Notes: generated from the sequence alone by a model not told the origin. Shown: positions 1 to 9,193, counted from the stretch's first letter. The stretch is 20,580 nucleotides of DNA from Plakobranchus ocellatus (GCA_019648995.1 BLXT01007596.1:1039467-1060046); one strand, 5' to 3'. A program made the numbers and translations.

Positions 1-724
1 TCTATCAATCATCCACAGGTCTCTAAATCACTCATACCTTGCCGAAAAATCTCTAGACTCCCCTCATTCTACTCAGAAGACTCTAAATCACTCCTACCTT
101 GCCGGAAAATCTCTAGACTCTCCACATTCTACTCAGAAGACTCTAAATCACTCATACCTTGCCGAAAAATCTCTAGACTCCCCTCATTCTACTCAGAAGA
201 CTCTAAATCACTCCTACCTTGCCGGAAAATTTCTAGACTCCCATCATTCTACTCAGAGGTCTCTTAATCACTCCTACCTTGCCGGAAGGTCTCCAGACCG
301 CCCTAATTCTGCCCACTGATCACTAAATCACTTTTATCTTGCTAGAACGTCACTTGACACGTTTTTGTCTCTACACGACTTCTCTTCTGCTAAATTGCCC
401 CGGACACCTACCAGTTACTGAATTATCCCCGCCTGCCAGAAGGTCTCTTAACCACACTTATTCTTTTAAAAAATCACCAAAGCACCCTTGCTCGCCACAA
501 AGGTCTCTAAAACTCTTATTCTGTCCGGAAGGTCATTAAGTGACCCTTTCCCTGCCTGGAGGCCTTTTTTTTCAATTTAAAGCCACTTAATCACCCCTTC
601 TCTAACAGTAGGCCTATCAAACACTGTCTTTTTCTTTTTAAAAGTCATTAAATTATCCAAACTTTGCTGGAGATTTTTAAACACTTAATTCAAAGTTGAG
701 CTTTTTAATCACATTTATTAAGTT
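1..724. repeat. 30-bp satellite in 60-bp dimers (left part)
   Basis: A tandem array with an exact 60-bp period runs from about 17 to 316, then continues in decayed form. Each 60-mer is two related 30-mers, one like AGGTCTCTAAATCACTCCTA (followed by CCTTGCCGGA) and one like AAATCTCTAGACTCCCCTCA (followed by TTCTACTCAG). Alternate 60-mers are more alike (61 and 181; 1 and 121), so a 120-bp higher-order unit exists. Recognisable 30-mers recur at 441, 471, 501 and 530. The short reading frame at 339-539 is a by-product of the array. Confidence 0.92.
714..724. repeat. Target-site duplication, left copy
   Basis: TTTATTAAGTT occurs here and again, identically, at 1006-1016, exactly flanking the SINE. 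It marks retrotransposition into the satellite. Confidence 0.85.
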
Positions 725-1005
725 GGGGGAAGCGGTGGCTCATCTGGTATGGCAGTTGGCCACCAACTGAGAGGTACGGGGTACGATTCCCAGTCCGAGC
801 CAAGTCAGATTTCCATTGCTCTTCTGTGCCAACCCAGCACTAAATTGGGAGCGAGGTCTCTTAAGACTCGGCGAAGGTAAAGGCGGCGAGGAAAGCAATG
901 GCAAATTACCTCAAATGCTCTATGCCAAGAACAATCAGGACCCTACTCCTGGTTCCCTGATGCTTGGACTAAACGTGGGACCCACTTTACTTTTTTCGTT
1001 TTTTT
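725..1005 (+). mobile_element. SINE family A, full-length copy
   Basis: A tRNA-derived SINE of about 280 bp. Box A (TGGCTCATCTGG, 736-747) and box B (GGTACGATTCC, 780-790) have RNA polymerase III promoter form. Between them CAGTT (753-757) pairs with AACTG (765-769) around a 7-nt loop, like an anticodon arm; the loop triplet is CCA. A central body with CAATGGCAAATTACCTCAAA and a T-rich tail follow. A second full copy lies at 15279-15544 and a 3' fragment at 4917-5036 on the minus strand. The perfect 11-bp flanking duplication shows it jumped as a unit. The 816-1013 reading frame inside it is not a gene. Confidence 0.92.
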
Positions 1006-1016
1006 TTTATTAAGTT
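1006..1016. repeat. Target-site duplication, right copy
   Basis: Identical to 714-724 (TTTATTAAGTT); it directly follows the T-rich SINE tail. Confidence 0.85.
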
Positions 1017-1021
1017 AATAT

Positions 1022-1110
1022 TAGGTCTTTAAACACCCTCATTCTACCCAAAGATCACTAAATCATGCCTACCCTGATCGAAGATCGCTCAGTCGCCTGA
1101 ACTTTGGCTG
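1022..1110. repeat. 30-bp satellite, continuation after the SINE
   Basis: Three more units of the left-hand satellite are recognisable, starting AGGTCTTTAAACACCCTCAT (1024), AGATCACTAAATCATGCC (about 1052) and AGATCGCTCAGTCGCCTG (about 1082). The array therefore existed before the SINE landed in it. Confidence 0.75.
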
Positions 1111-1292
1111 AGGTAGCAGGGGTTTAACAGCATCACAGAGATGAAAGTCCTTAGATACACAAACGTCCGTCTAGGCTACCTATTCTAGCATCGTCATCAT
1201 AGTATAAACTTTACTATTAGTTTGCTCTCTTTTATCCTAAGTCATGTCATGCACGATATAATATTCTTAGTTTTTTCATGATTCGTATAAAA

Positions 1293-2140
1293 ATTTAACC
1301 TTGGTCCATCAAACATAAATTACACTAATCGTAATTTGTTTTGTTTATATGTTGCATAATAACTTAATTGTCTCTATGAAACAAATATTCGTAGATCGAA
1401 TTTGTTATGTTTTATATCAACCTTGCTCTGTTGAACACAGATCGTAGATTGTGTTGGTTATGTTTTATATCTCTGTCAAACAAATATTGTTCATTGCATC
1501 GGTTATTTTTTTATCATGATTTAACCTTGCTCTGTCAAACACAAATTCTTAGAATACCTGGGTTGTATTTCGTATTAGGGATTGACCTTGCTCTGTCAAA
1601 CACAAAATTCTTAGAACACCTGGGTTGTGTTTCATATTACGAATTAACCTTGATCTGTCAAACACAAATTCTTAGAACACCTGGGTTGTGTTTCGATTTA
1701 CGGCTTAACTCTATCATACACAAATTCTTAGAACACCTGGGTTGTGTTTCGTATTACGAATTAAACTTGATCTGTCAAACACAAATTCTTAGAACACCTG
1801 GGTTCGGTGTTTCTTATTAGGGCTTAACCTTGCTATGTCAAGCACATATTCGTAAATTGCATCTTTTATGTTTTGTGTCATAACTTAACGGACACTATCA
1901 AAAACATATTCGTATATTTTATCGGTTATGTTTTAAATTACGACCTAATTTTGCTCTATCAAACATAATATGATATTCGTAATTCGAATACGTTGTACTG
2001 TGTATTCAAAATCAACCTTGTTCTGTTAAACATTTATTCATAGTTTACATGTCCTGGTATCATATTCTAATCTTGCCCTTTCAAACATAATCATATTCTT
2101 AGCTTGCATAATTTCTGTTTTGGTATTATAATTTTACATT
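1293..2140. repeat. 61-bp satellite array
   Basis: Units begin TTAACCTTGCTCTGTCAAAC and contain ACACAAATTCTTAGAACACC, then TGGGTTGTGTTTCGTATTA. Unit starts at 1521, 1582, 1644, 1705, 1761, 1824 and 1885 give lengths of 61, 62, 61, 56, 63 and 61 bp. The five central units (1521-1823) are close to each other, while those on both sides (1293-1520 and 1824-2140) are much more diverged. The reading frame 1407-1820 is produced by the repeat and is not a credible protein. Confidence 0.92.
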
Positions 2141-2284
2141 GCGTAAGATACCCATAGTTTCCTTCTTTATGCCTCAGCAATTAAAACTAAACTCCGTATA
2201 TCTGTCGAATGCACAAAATCATTTACATCGCGGATATTTAATATTTCACTACTTTCCTAACTGATACAAGAAATTAAATCGTTA

Positions 2285-2305
2285 CATATATATATATGTG
2301 TGTGT

Positions 2306-2340
<35 letters not shown>

Positions 2341-2342
2341 AC

Positions 2343-2400
<58 letters not shown>
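2285..2400. repeat. (AT)n microsatellite with a short GT/AC segment
   Basis: A nearly pure AT dinucleotide tract of about 115 bp, interrupted by TGTGTGTG near 2298 and by AACATT near 2340. It is self-complementary and may form cruciforms or cause assembly gaps. Confidence 0.97.
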
Positions 2401-2403
<3 letters not shown>

Positions 2404-3471
2404 TAGCTTGCAGTTATGTCGTTTAATTGATTATAAAATAGCGATGGTTTTGATATTATGACATTACTTTAGAACTTCATAATAAATTGATTCAATTTTT
2501 TTTTATTAGCAAGAGATGGAGTACTAGATAGATTTTGGAGCAAAAAGCTGTTTTGCACGAAAGACGTCAAACATTCAGTTTTGAATGGGCAGATCCATTA
2601 TTTTGTCTTTGATGAGATTTTGTTTCTTTTAGGCCGAATTTGCTTTGTCAGAATCAGCAAGGCAAGACCTGCGTGTGCTGCCGACAAGACTTAACGATAC
2701 CTTTCCGCGTCCTGCGACCTGAGTAGCCAGATTAATGTTTTGTCGGTTACTTTCTCTCAAAGCACCTTTGAATCAAATTATACTGTGCGTTTTTTGTCTC
2801 GTCTCTCCCCTTTGGCATTATTTTTTCACTCTATCTTTAACATAAGTCATATCGAAATCACAGCTGGCCTCGGCTTATATTTTCATCATGATTCTCTCTG
2901 TACATCAGATTAAAAAAAAATTTAAATCAAAGGTTTTCTAATTGTGCGTCTTTATTTTCATACATAGAGTAAAATACAGACTGACTTATAGTATGCCTCA
3001 TCATGATCGTATCATTAAACTCTCTGAACTTTAGGCTTTAACAGCAATAAAGAACATTTATTTTAATTTCGAATTCTATAGTGCCGGTGCTTGCTCGTGC
3101 ATGCATGTGTTCTATCTTTTATTACGCAGTGGATTCCTCTCTTTGCATTTATGTTATCTGAGCTGCACTTTGTCTGTTAAAACTTTTATTGGTTATTGCC
3201 AAAGCGTGGTGTCCATGTTTGCGAATTGTCTATTAAGAACCATTGTCAGAAGAAAGAATAAAGTGATAAATTACGTCTTGTCAATCATACCTGTGTCTTA
3301 TTTCATCTTATGTGTAGAAGGTTAACTTGTGATATTCAATAAAATTTGAATATATATTAAAGTTTGAAAGAAGAATGTCTTGCTAGATTAGATGTGAGCA
3401 GTGTGCATGTTTCAAAGAATGGAATTCTAAATAGTTATCACTGACCCAGCCAGTGAGGCCTCAACAGATGT
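2401..3471. other. No gene recognised
   Basis: AT-rich DNA with homopolymer runs. A 74-codon frame at 3101-3325 has many leucines and cysteines but no recognisable domain and no splice context, so I do not call it a gene. Confidence 0.6.
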
Positions 3472-3590
3472 CCATCTGTGAATAGAAGATTTCACGATAT
3501 CTATCGTGACTGGCCATCTTTGAATAGAAGATTTCACGATATCTATCGCGACTAACCATCTGTGAATAGAAGATTCCACAATAGCTTGGA
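3472..3590. repeat. 42-bp tandem repeat with internal hairpin
   Basis: Units start with CCATCTGTGAATAGAAGATT at 3472, 3514 and 3556 (42, 42 and about 35 bp). The first unit holds an 8-bp inverted repeat, TCACGATA (3492-3499) and TATCGTGA (3502-3509). The second keeps it with one change and the third has lost it. Confidence 0.9.
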
Positions 3591-3923
3591 AAAAGCCTAA
3601 ATCTTTTTTTTTAAAGAGTGGACAAACAAACTTTTATAATGGCCCATCTAGATCTAATTCCTGTCGAATCCAATCTATTTTCTAAATAAAGGAACTGAAT
3701 CCATTATTAAAAGCCCTACTATAACCTTTTCAATGCTCTCGAAGATCAGTAACCTTTTGAGAACTTTTTGCAACGCCCTAGATCTCTAGCTTTTTCACCC
3801 TTACTATTTATTGTTTTGCCAGGATGCTATAACTAGATTAGCAGGATTATTTCTATTATGAACTATCATATGGTAGTGATTACCTACATAGGTAAGAAAT
3901 GGGGGAAGGGGAGAAGTTCAGAA
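3591..3923. other. No gene recognised
   Basis: AT-rich spacer containing TAGATCTA-type words (3647 and 3779). No domain, RNA gene or repeat unit is seen. Confidence 0.55.
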
Positions 3924-4052
3924 TTGGTGGTACAGTCGCTGGATAAGGCGCTCTGAGATCTGCAAGAGTTCTTCTGTCACGGACTCGAGGTTAAAGCCAA
4001 CATCCAACTCTTCTAACCCGTGGAAAGCCTAAGAACTAGAGACACCTTGTTT
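3924..4052 (+). mobile_element. SINE family B, old diverged copy
   Basis: This copy shares the tRNA-like head of the 16009 copy: a D-arm-like segment, then CTCTG-AGATCTG-CAAGAG (3951-3968) at the anticodon-arm position. A decayed box B (GGACTCGAGGTT) and the later segment GAAAGCCTAAGA follow. The acceptor end and the A-rich tail are poorly preserved, so the limits are approximate. Confidence 0.7.
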
Positions 4053-4059
4053 TTGAAAA

Positions 4060-4916
4060 AATATTTTACACAACTAATCAGCCTTAATGGGAAATGGGAT
4101 TAGAGTTTCTCACCCATGGCTTAGTGCTTTTTAGTTATAGATCTACATGACCAATGCCTGAGACAATGAGCTGTTTGAAATAGAATAAATGGCAGAAGTC
4201 ACTCCAAGTCTCTCACAAAATTAATCGAAAGTTTACTTTTTTCAACAATTTCAGGGCAGCAACATAATTTCTACAATTATTTAGATCTAAAAGCTCTCTC
4301 ACATCAGTGATTTATCTCTCAACGATTTCCGCAAGCCCCCTACAACATCTCAACTATTCGTATATACCCACCGGCCAATGCATAGGCTTATTAATTAATG
4401 TAATAACTACAACTCATTCTATAATAAAGATTTAATCACCACAATGCGTCATTAAGGTTAGCTAAATGATATTTTCCAATCGCTACTCCCATTTACCCCC
4501 CTCCTCCATTATTTTACACATGAACATGAGCGCCTACCATGTCACAAGGATACGATCCAACAACTTCCTGTAAATTCTAGAATTCCCTAGATCTAAAGAG
4601 GGAAACACAGCTTAAACAATAAAAGCAGTATTAAAATAAAATAGGCATAATCTAAGTCCCCTAAAACGTTGATCAAATAGTACGCGTTAACAAGGCGAAA
4701 TCACAATATCAACCATTCAGGGTCTGGATCTAGCCTCAATTCATAATAACCAATATGGTCTTAAAAGGTAAATTAGAATGTAACATTATTGTTGACTATA
4801 GAGCTGTAGTAGACCATGGGACGGATAATTTAGAGGTCTGCATAATATCATTGTGCACACTGAGAGTGCAATATTGAATTAATTGATTATTTGTATGCCC
4901 TTTACTGCCTAATACC
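4060..4916. other. No gene recognised
   Basis: AT-rich, with TAGATCTA-type words at 4137, 4283 and 4586. The minus-strand reading frame 4796-5068 lies largely over a SINE fragment and is not a gene. Confidence 0.55.
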
Positions 4917-5036
4917 AAAGTAAAGTGGATCCTATGTTTGGTCCAAACATTGAGGAACAATGAGTAAGATCCTGATTGTTCTTGGCATACAGCATTCTGA
5001 GGTAGCTTGCTACTGCTTTCCTCAGAAGACCGAACT
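4917..5036 (-). mobile_element. SINE family A, 3' fragment
   Basis: On the minus strand this matches the body and 3' end of the 725-1005 SINE, including GAGGAAAGCAGTAGCAAGCT, TATGCCAAGAACAATCAGGA and GGACCAAACATAGGATCCAC. The tRNA-like head is missing. The adjoining plus-strand sequence GAGCGCAATGGTAGATCGC (about 5047-5066) resembles a tRNA D arm, but I find no box B partner. Confidence 0.85.
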
Positions 5037-5399
5037 CTTGAGCTTGTGAGCGCAATGGTAGATCGCACTAATCTGCACTGCCGTTTCTTAGATCTAGACT
5101 GGTTATTGATTTACTTTCACGAATTTGCTGTTTGTTTAAGTCGATTTCCTTTTCTACGAATTCTTCAAGGTATGGATTAGTCAATTCCTTTTGTCAACTA
5201 AAAAAGACTCAAGTGTCAGCTGTGTTATAGAGCTGGAGTAAGATCCAAGTTAGCTCAGCCACTCGGTGAAATAGTAAAATAACTCGAGTACGTCACAAAC
5301 GAGCAGCTGTGCTACATTAGATCTAATTCATGTAGCATGCAGCAATATGGCAATATCATTCTCAAAAAGACTACGAGATAGATAATAGATGAATGGATA

Positions 5400-5424
5400 C
5401 ATGGATGGCTGAGTGGATAGATAT

Positions 5425-5463
<39 letters not shown>
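5400..5463. repeat. (GATA)n microsatellite
   Basis: About nine perfect GATA units (from about 5427), preceded by degenerate GATG/GATA units from about 5400. Confidence 0.96.
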
Positions 5464-5464
<1 letters not shown>

Positions 5465-6213
5465 ACATTTGATAAACAGAATTAAACGATCAATATTTGA
5501 ATGCTATGACTTTAAAAAAAATCTTACTTCTTTTACTGTTTTGGAACCGTTTGTTTACAATATTACATAATATTCGTGTTTTCATTGATTATACATACGA
5601 TCTTTAAGGAAGAAATATTTTCCGAGTACAATTGTTTTCTATTTGGTTCAATGAAAAAAAATTAAAACAGCTATTACCTTAAGAATCGACTTTTTCTCAC
5701 AGTGGTTTACGTTTTCATGGAGTTATAAAGCCATTGGATAATTTACAATCATGATTTTGAATCTGCAAAGTAATTTGATATTGTAATAGATCTTGTTCAA
5801 TTGCTATCCACAAAAAAGAGTGCCTTAATATAAACATATTAAGGGTAGAGACTGAAAAAAAAGAAAGAAAGAATGTTTTAGAATACAAACAAGATAAGGT
5901 ATATATTTTAACTTCACAGATCTCTCTCTATCAACGCTTCTTGTGTGTTTTTCTCCAGTTTAATTTCACTTGCTACAAAACTTTTCAGACAGCAAACTAA
6001 CAGAAATTAAATTTCCTTGACATATTTGTATATGTTTCCCAATAAAAGCTTAAATTATGAAAAATGTATTTTCAGTTTTTTCAAAGTGTGAGTGAAAGAT
6101 AGAACTAAAAGCACTTGAATTAAGAGAATGAAAAGTTAATAATATCAAATTAGCAGAGCGCAGTGCTAACAATAATTGGGATAATTCAAGTTTGGCAGGA
6201 GGTCCATGCTGAA
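5464..6213. other. No gene recognised
   Basis: AT-rich sequence with A- and T-runs. No domain-bearing reading frame, RNA gene or tandem repeat is seen. Confidence 0.6.
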
Positions 6214-6235
6214 GAATGATTTTTCTCATAAATCA
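6214..6235 (+). repeat. 22-bp inverted-repeat arm, left
   Basis: GAATGATTTTTCTCATAAAT (then CA) is the reverse complement, with about two mismatches, of 6775-6796. The arms enclose 539 bp that hold the hammerhead-like motif, a SINE fragment and dinucleotide repeats. They could be the terminal repeats of a small DNA element or chance AT-rich similarity. Confidence 0.45.
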
Positions 6236-6327
6236 ATATATGGATTTAGTTCTTTCTTTAGCAAATGTTGTAAAAGAAAACAAACACCAACTTAAACTTA
6301 TAAAAACAAATGAAACAACACAGAATA

Positions 6328-6361
6328 TACGGAAAAACGTTTCGCCATGAGGCTTTATCAG
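6328..6361 (-). ncRNA. Degenerate hammerhead-ribozyme-like core
   Basis: Read on the minus strand: CTGATAA (6361-6355), an unpaired A, GCC-TCAT-GGC as a 3-bp stem II with a tetraloop, GAA, then ACG-TTTTTC-CGT as a 3-bp stem III, then A at the expected cleavage position. This follows the order of the hammerhead core (CUGAUGA, stem II, GAAA, stem III, UH). The conserved G8 is A here, and no stem I is apparent because the upstream side is a T-run. Minimal hammerheads of this kind are known from Penelope-like elements and other retroelements. This copy is probably inactive, and chance is not excluded. Confidence 0.35.
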
Positions 6362-6571
6362 AAAAAAAAAATGACTAACACAAATAATCTACCATAGAAA
6401 CATACTAAGGAAACGAGCATGACATAAAATATACCCTTAACGTTGAAAATGCGTAATGTAAAATGAAAAAAATTTTTAAAGATCACTTTAGCGAAATGAA
6501 ATGAGAAAACTGCAACGGATTAAGTTCGTGAAACAATTTCATACAAAACCTGCGTTTGGGACTTTTTAGGA

Positions 6572-6583
6572 AGTAAAATAGGA
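6572..6583. repeat. Imperfect target-site duplication, left copy
   Basis: AGTAAAATAGGA matches AGTAAGATAGGA at 6694-6705 (11 of 12). The pair flanks the SINE B fragment. Confidence 0.6.
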
Positions 6584-6693
6584 GCATTGGGTTGGATTAT
6601 TGTATATAGCCAGTCCACAACAAGGTGATCTCAGGCTTTAAGGCCCTCCGTCAGGTCGGAGCGCTGATGGCGGGGCTCGAACCGCGGCCAACG
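6584..6693 (-). mobile_element. SINE family B, 5'-truncated copy
   Basis: On the minus strand it begins near the T arm (CGCGGTTCGAGCCCCGCC). It then follows the family B body through AAAGCCTGAGATCACC and TTGTTGTGGACTGGC to a TATATACAATAATCC tail. The head before box B is absent, yet an 11/12-bp duplication flanks it. Truncation at integration, typical of LINE-type priming, fits. Confidence 0.85.
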
Positions 6694-6705
6694 AGTAAGA
6701 TAGGA
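6694..6705. repeat. Imperfect target-site duplication, right copy
   Basis: AGTAAGATAGGA; see 6572-6583. Confidence 0.6.
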
Positions 6706-6723
6706 AATATATATATATAGCCT

Positions 6724-6776
<53 letters not shown>
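6706..6776. repeat. (AT)n(GT)n microsatellite
   Basis: AT dinucleotides with an interruption at about 6719-6729, changing to a pure GT run near 6758. Confidence 0.95.
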
Positions 6777-6796
6777 ATTTGTGAGAAAAATCATTA
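6775..6796 (-). repeat. 22-bp inverted-repeat arm, right
   Basis: Partner of 6214-6235 in inverted orientation. Confidence 0.45.
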
Positions 6797-7001
6797 TTTA
6801 AAACAAAAATAGTTTTATACTAATGTACACAACACTGCATAACAATCTTCAGTAAATATGGCAACACATGCTATAATGCTATGTAGTTGCACATGAGATT
6901 TTTACCTTCTTTTTTTAAAAGCTGCAATGCCAGTATATACTTTCAAAGTGGACAATTCTTTAAACTGTGAATCAGTTACTCAATACAGGCTAAAATATGA
7001 A

Positions 7002-7028
<27 letters not shown>
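7002..7028. repeat. (AT)n microsatellite
   Basis: A short pure AT run. Confidence 0.93.
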
Positions 7029-7032
<4 letters not shown>

Positions 7033-7590
7033 GCCTACATAAAACAAAAAAAATTGTTTCTTTTAAGTTCAAAGTAATTTTTTTTACCAGTAAAGACCTG
7101 TCCTAACATGTCTTTCACCGGCTGATAAAGAGATCAAGCTTCTCCCTGTAAAAAATTGTTCGCTAAACTTCAGATGAGTAAGTATGGTCGGCAGCTACTG
7201 CCCTGATGTTTGCAGACTTAAACGCAAGTGCGGCTTCTGGAGAAGGGGATTCTGAGGTCAATTTGTGTCACCGGGTCAAATTTTGACTGCGGCTAGTATT
7301 GTAAAGTTTGACCAAGTTGTAATAATCGGAGGAGTGTTACTGGGCCTGACTTCAGCTAAAAATGTCTTTTATTGTAAATTCAAAATTGCTACCTTCAAGA
7401 AAGATTGCCAATTTTCAAGAAAATGTGTCAAAATTTGCCGTTTACGCAAGCTATGTAGGCCTGCTACCCCTTGAAAAACATAGGCATATTATATACCAAT
7501 GGAAAGTTCAAAGTATCAGCCTTCCTATCAATGCCATCAGAAATACCATATATGGATATCTAAATTTATTTTTTTTTTCAAAGAAGCGAG
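7029..7590. other. No gene recognised
   Basis: Moderately AT-rich. Overlapping frames at 7265-7474 and 7362-7766 show no recognisable domain, and the second simply runs into the CpG-rich block. I leave both uncalled. Confidence 0.5.
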
Positions 7591-7890
7591 CTCCATTCAC
7601 CGTTACCACATATGGAGCTTCTGTCCTAGTGCCCGCGGTTTTTAACTACAACGGCGTCGATTTTGCATATGGAAACTTCCGGTTCCTTGGTTTGTGCATG
7701 ACCGTCAGCCCCGCGAGCTTTTACCGCCCAGTGAAATCGAGGCGAAGATCTGACGTCACAGCGTGACACAGAGATCACCTGTTCTTACGCTAATTTGTTT
7801 ACATAATGCTTTGTTGTTTTTTTGGCGAACTTTTCAGCCAGTTTAGTACGTGAATGACCGCCAACATGAACTGGACGGAAGAAAATGGCC
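7591..7890 (+). promoter_or_regulatory. CpG-rich promoter-like region with ETS and CRE motifs
   Basis: This block has far more CpG and G+C than its surroundings. It contains an ETS/GABP-type site ACTTCCGG (7675-7682) and a full palindromic CRE, TGACGTCA (7751-7758). The nearest ATGs are at 7866 (CCAACATGAAC) and 7880 (GAAAATGGCC). The second opens a 26-codon frame beginning MAIRRQMQQEELERAEGG that soon stops, with no obvious splice donor. A promoter for a plus-strand transcript is plausible. A CpG-rich piece of a mobile element is the alternative. Confidence 0.45.
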
Positions 7891-8355
7891 ATAAGGAGAC
7901 AGATGCAACAGGAAGAGCTTGAGAGAGCTGAAGGAGGCCCATCATATGGAGCTAGCATCGCATAATTGATCAGAAAACCGAAATATTCTTGCTCAGACTT
8001 TATCAGCCATTTTCTCAAAATGAGTTTTTTTTCGATTAAATGTTATAATTTTGGTGTTTTCCATAAGATTTGTCTGACACTTGCCATGAAGTTTTACAGC
8101 AGTAATATCTTGCTTTTCACGAAGGTTTTTTGGAATCGCATGTATAATTTTTTTTTCTATAAATTTTTATGTATACAAAAATTGGATGCTATTTATATGT
8201 ATATTTTAAAATGTCATGAAAATTTCCCTTTTTCTTCTAACCACAAAAGCCTACGTGAAAATCTTCAAATTTAGCATAGAAACATATTCTCGTTTAGAAA
8301 AGTTGATATCCTATTTAGTTTTGAAGTTATAAGACTTTGAAAGTTTTGTTTATAT

Positions 8356-8393
8356 CCAAGATGGCCGACATCTATTTCTGTTGCCATGGCAAC
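8356..8393. promoter_or_regulatory. YY1-like site beside a perfect palindromic RFX X-box
   Basis: GTTGCCATGGCAAC (8380-8393) is an exact 14-bp palindrome with the form of the RFX-family X-box. CCAAGATGGCCGAC (8356-8369), just upstream, resembles the YY1 consensus AAGATGGC. Both sit near transcription starts in animals. No gene start is obvious here, so function is inferred from sequence alone. Confidence 0.5.
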
Positions 8394-8494
8394 GGCAATT
8401 GAAAAAAAAAGTCATTTTCGTTGTTTATATCACTTTTTGGGGGGTCGTATATAACAAACAAACTATAAAGGTATCATGTAAGAAATAAAGAAAA

Positions 8495-9193
8495 TCATCC
8501 CTGAGTGCCGCACTTGCCCTTAAAAGCCTGAAAAAAAAAAAAAGGCATTTCACATGTTTTCTCGTCCACCATGACCACATTCCGAAAAAGGTGTTGATAC
8601 CGAGGATCATTGCGACAGCTTGCAGGGCGTGGATCTCTGCTCCGTTTTTGTTTTAAGTTGATCGGACGGTCCCTGGCTATTATCGGGGAACCTGGGAGTG
8701 GCTTGCATGTATGAAAGCTTTGGAGCTTTTGAGTACTTGAAACGTATGTCATCACAGGCACGTTCATCGAATGGTCCACTAGAGCAAGCAAAACAATAAC
8801 AATATTTTTGCACGTAGTATGTTGGCCTGAACCTTCAGCACAGTCACACTGGCCTTCAGCTATACTCCCATCTCTATTTAACGATAAATCAACAAAGTAG
8901 TTTATGTTTACTTTTTTACTTGCCCGCACGTGAGAGTCCACAAAGGTCATAGGCAACACTGCAAAGGACGACCCGAACTTAATGTACATGTATCTCATAA
9001 AATACAAATCTCTATGGCACTAGCGAATGCCATCACCTTTGGCTCGCAAATATGCCAATACCACTCTTTCGCTGCTATATGCAATAGATATGCCGCTATT
9101 TAGATTTAGGTATGATTCTTTGCAAGGGAGATGCATCTCAAATGTTGTCTTGTCTTGAGACTGTGAGTCGACGCATATCATATTATCTGCAGC
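8495..9193 (-). pseudogene. Decayed SWIM-like zinc-finger exon
   Basis: On the minus strand a splice-acceptor-like pyrimidine tract ending CTTTCTCAG precedes 9193, which opens the frame AADNMICVDSQSQDK. The frame meets a TAG at 9022-9020, then continues in phase to 8495. It contains YFVDLSLNRDGSIAEGQCDC and then TTCKNIVIVLLALVD, the form of a SWIM zinc finger (CxC...CxH). The final His is Asn here (codon at 8806-8804), so zinc binding should be lost. Downstream PGSPI and DPRPASCRNDPRYQHLFRN resemble the tail after SWIM in large invertebrate proteins that also carry SAP or YqaJ domains; this is from memory of the families. The end near 8530 is unclear because a run of 13 T followed by CAG looks like another acceptor. 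It pairs with the SAP-like exon at 9968-10051. Confidence 0.6.

Noticed and set aside
17..560. Regular 30-bp units, superficially like a CRISPR array
   Set aside because: There are no unique spacers between constant repeats; the units are contiguous and related to each other, and the context is a eukaryotic genome. It is a satellite.
1407..1820. 137-codon reading frame
   Set aside because: It lies wholly in the 61-bp satellite, and its repeated peptide (LICQTQILRTPG) is the translation of that unit.
3101..3325. 74-codon frame with hydrophobic stretches
   Set aside because: No domain, start context or splice sites; hydrophobicity is expected from T-rich DNA.
5041..5100. tRNA-like D arm (GAGCGCAATGGTAGATCGC)
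   Set aside because: No box B or T arm at the right distance on the plus strand; probably chance or a scrap of another SINE.
7362..7766. 134-codon frame reaching into the CpG-rich block
   Set aside because: The upstream half is AT-rich and low complexity, there is no recognisable domain, and an overlapping frame is equally open.
7966..8274. 102-codon frame rich in Phe and Lys
   Set aside because: Composition follows the T/A-rich DNA; no motif seen.
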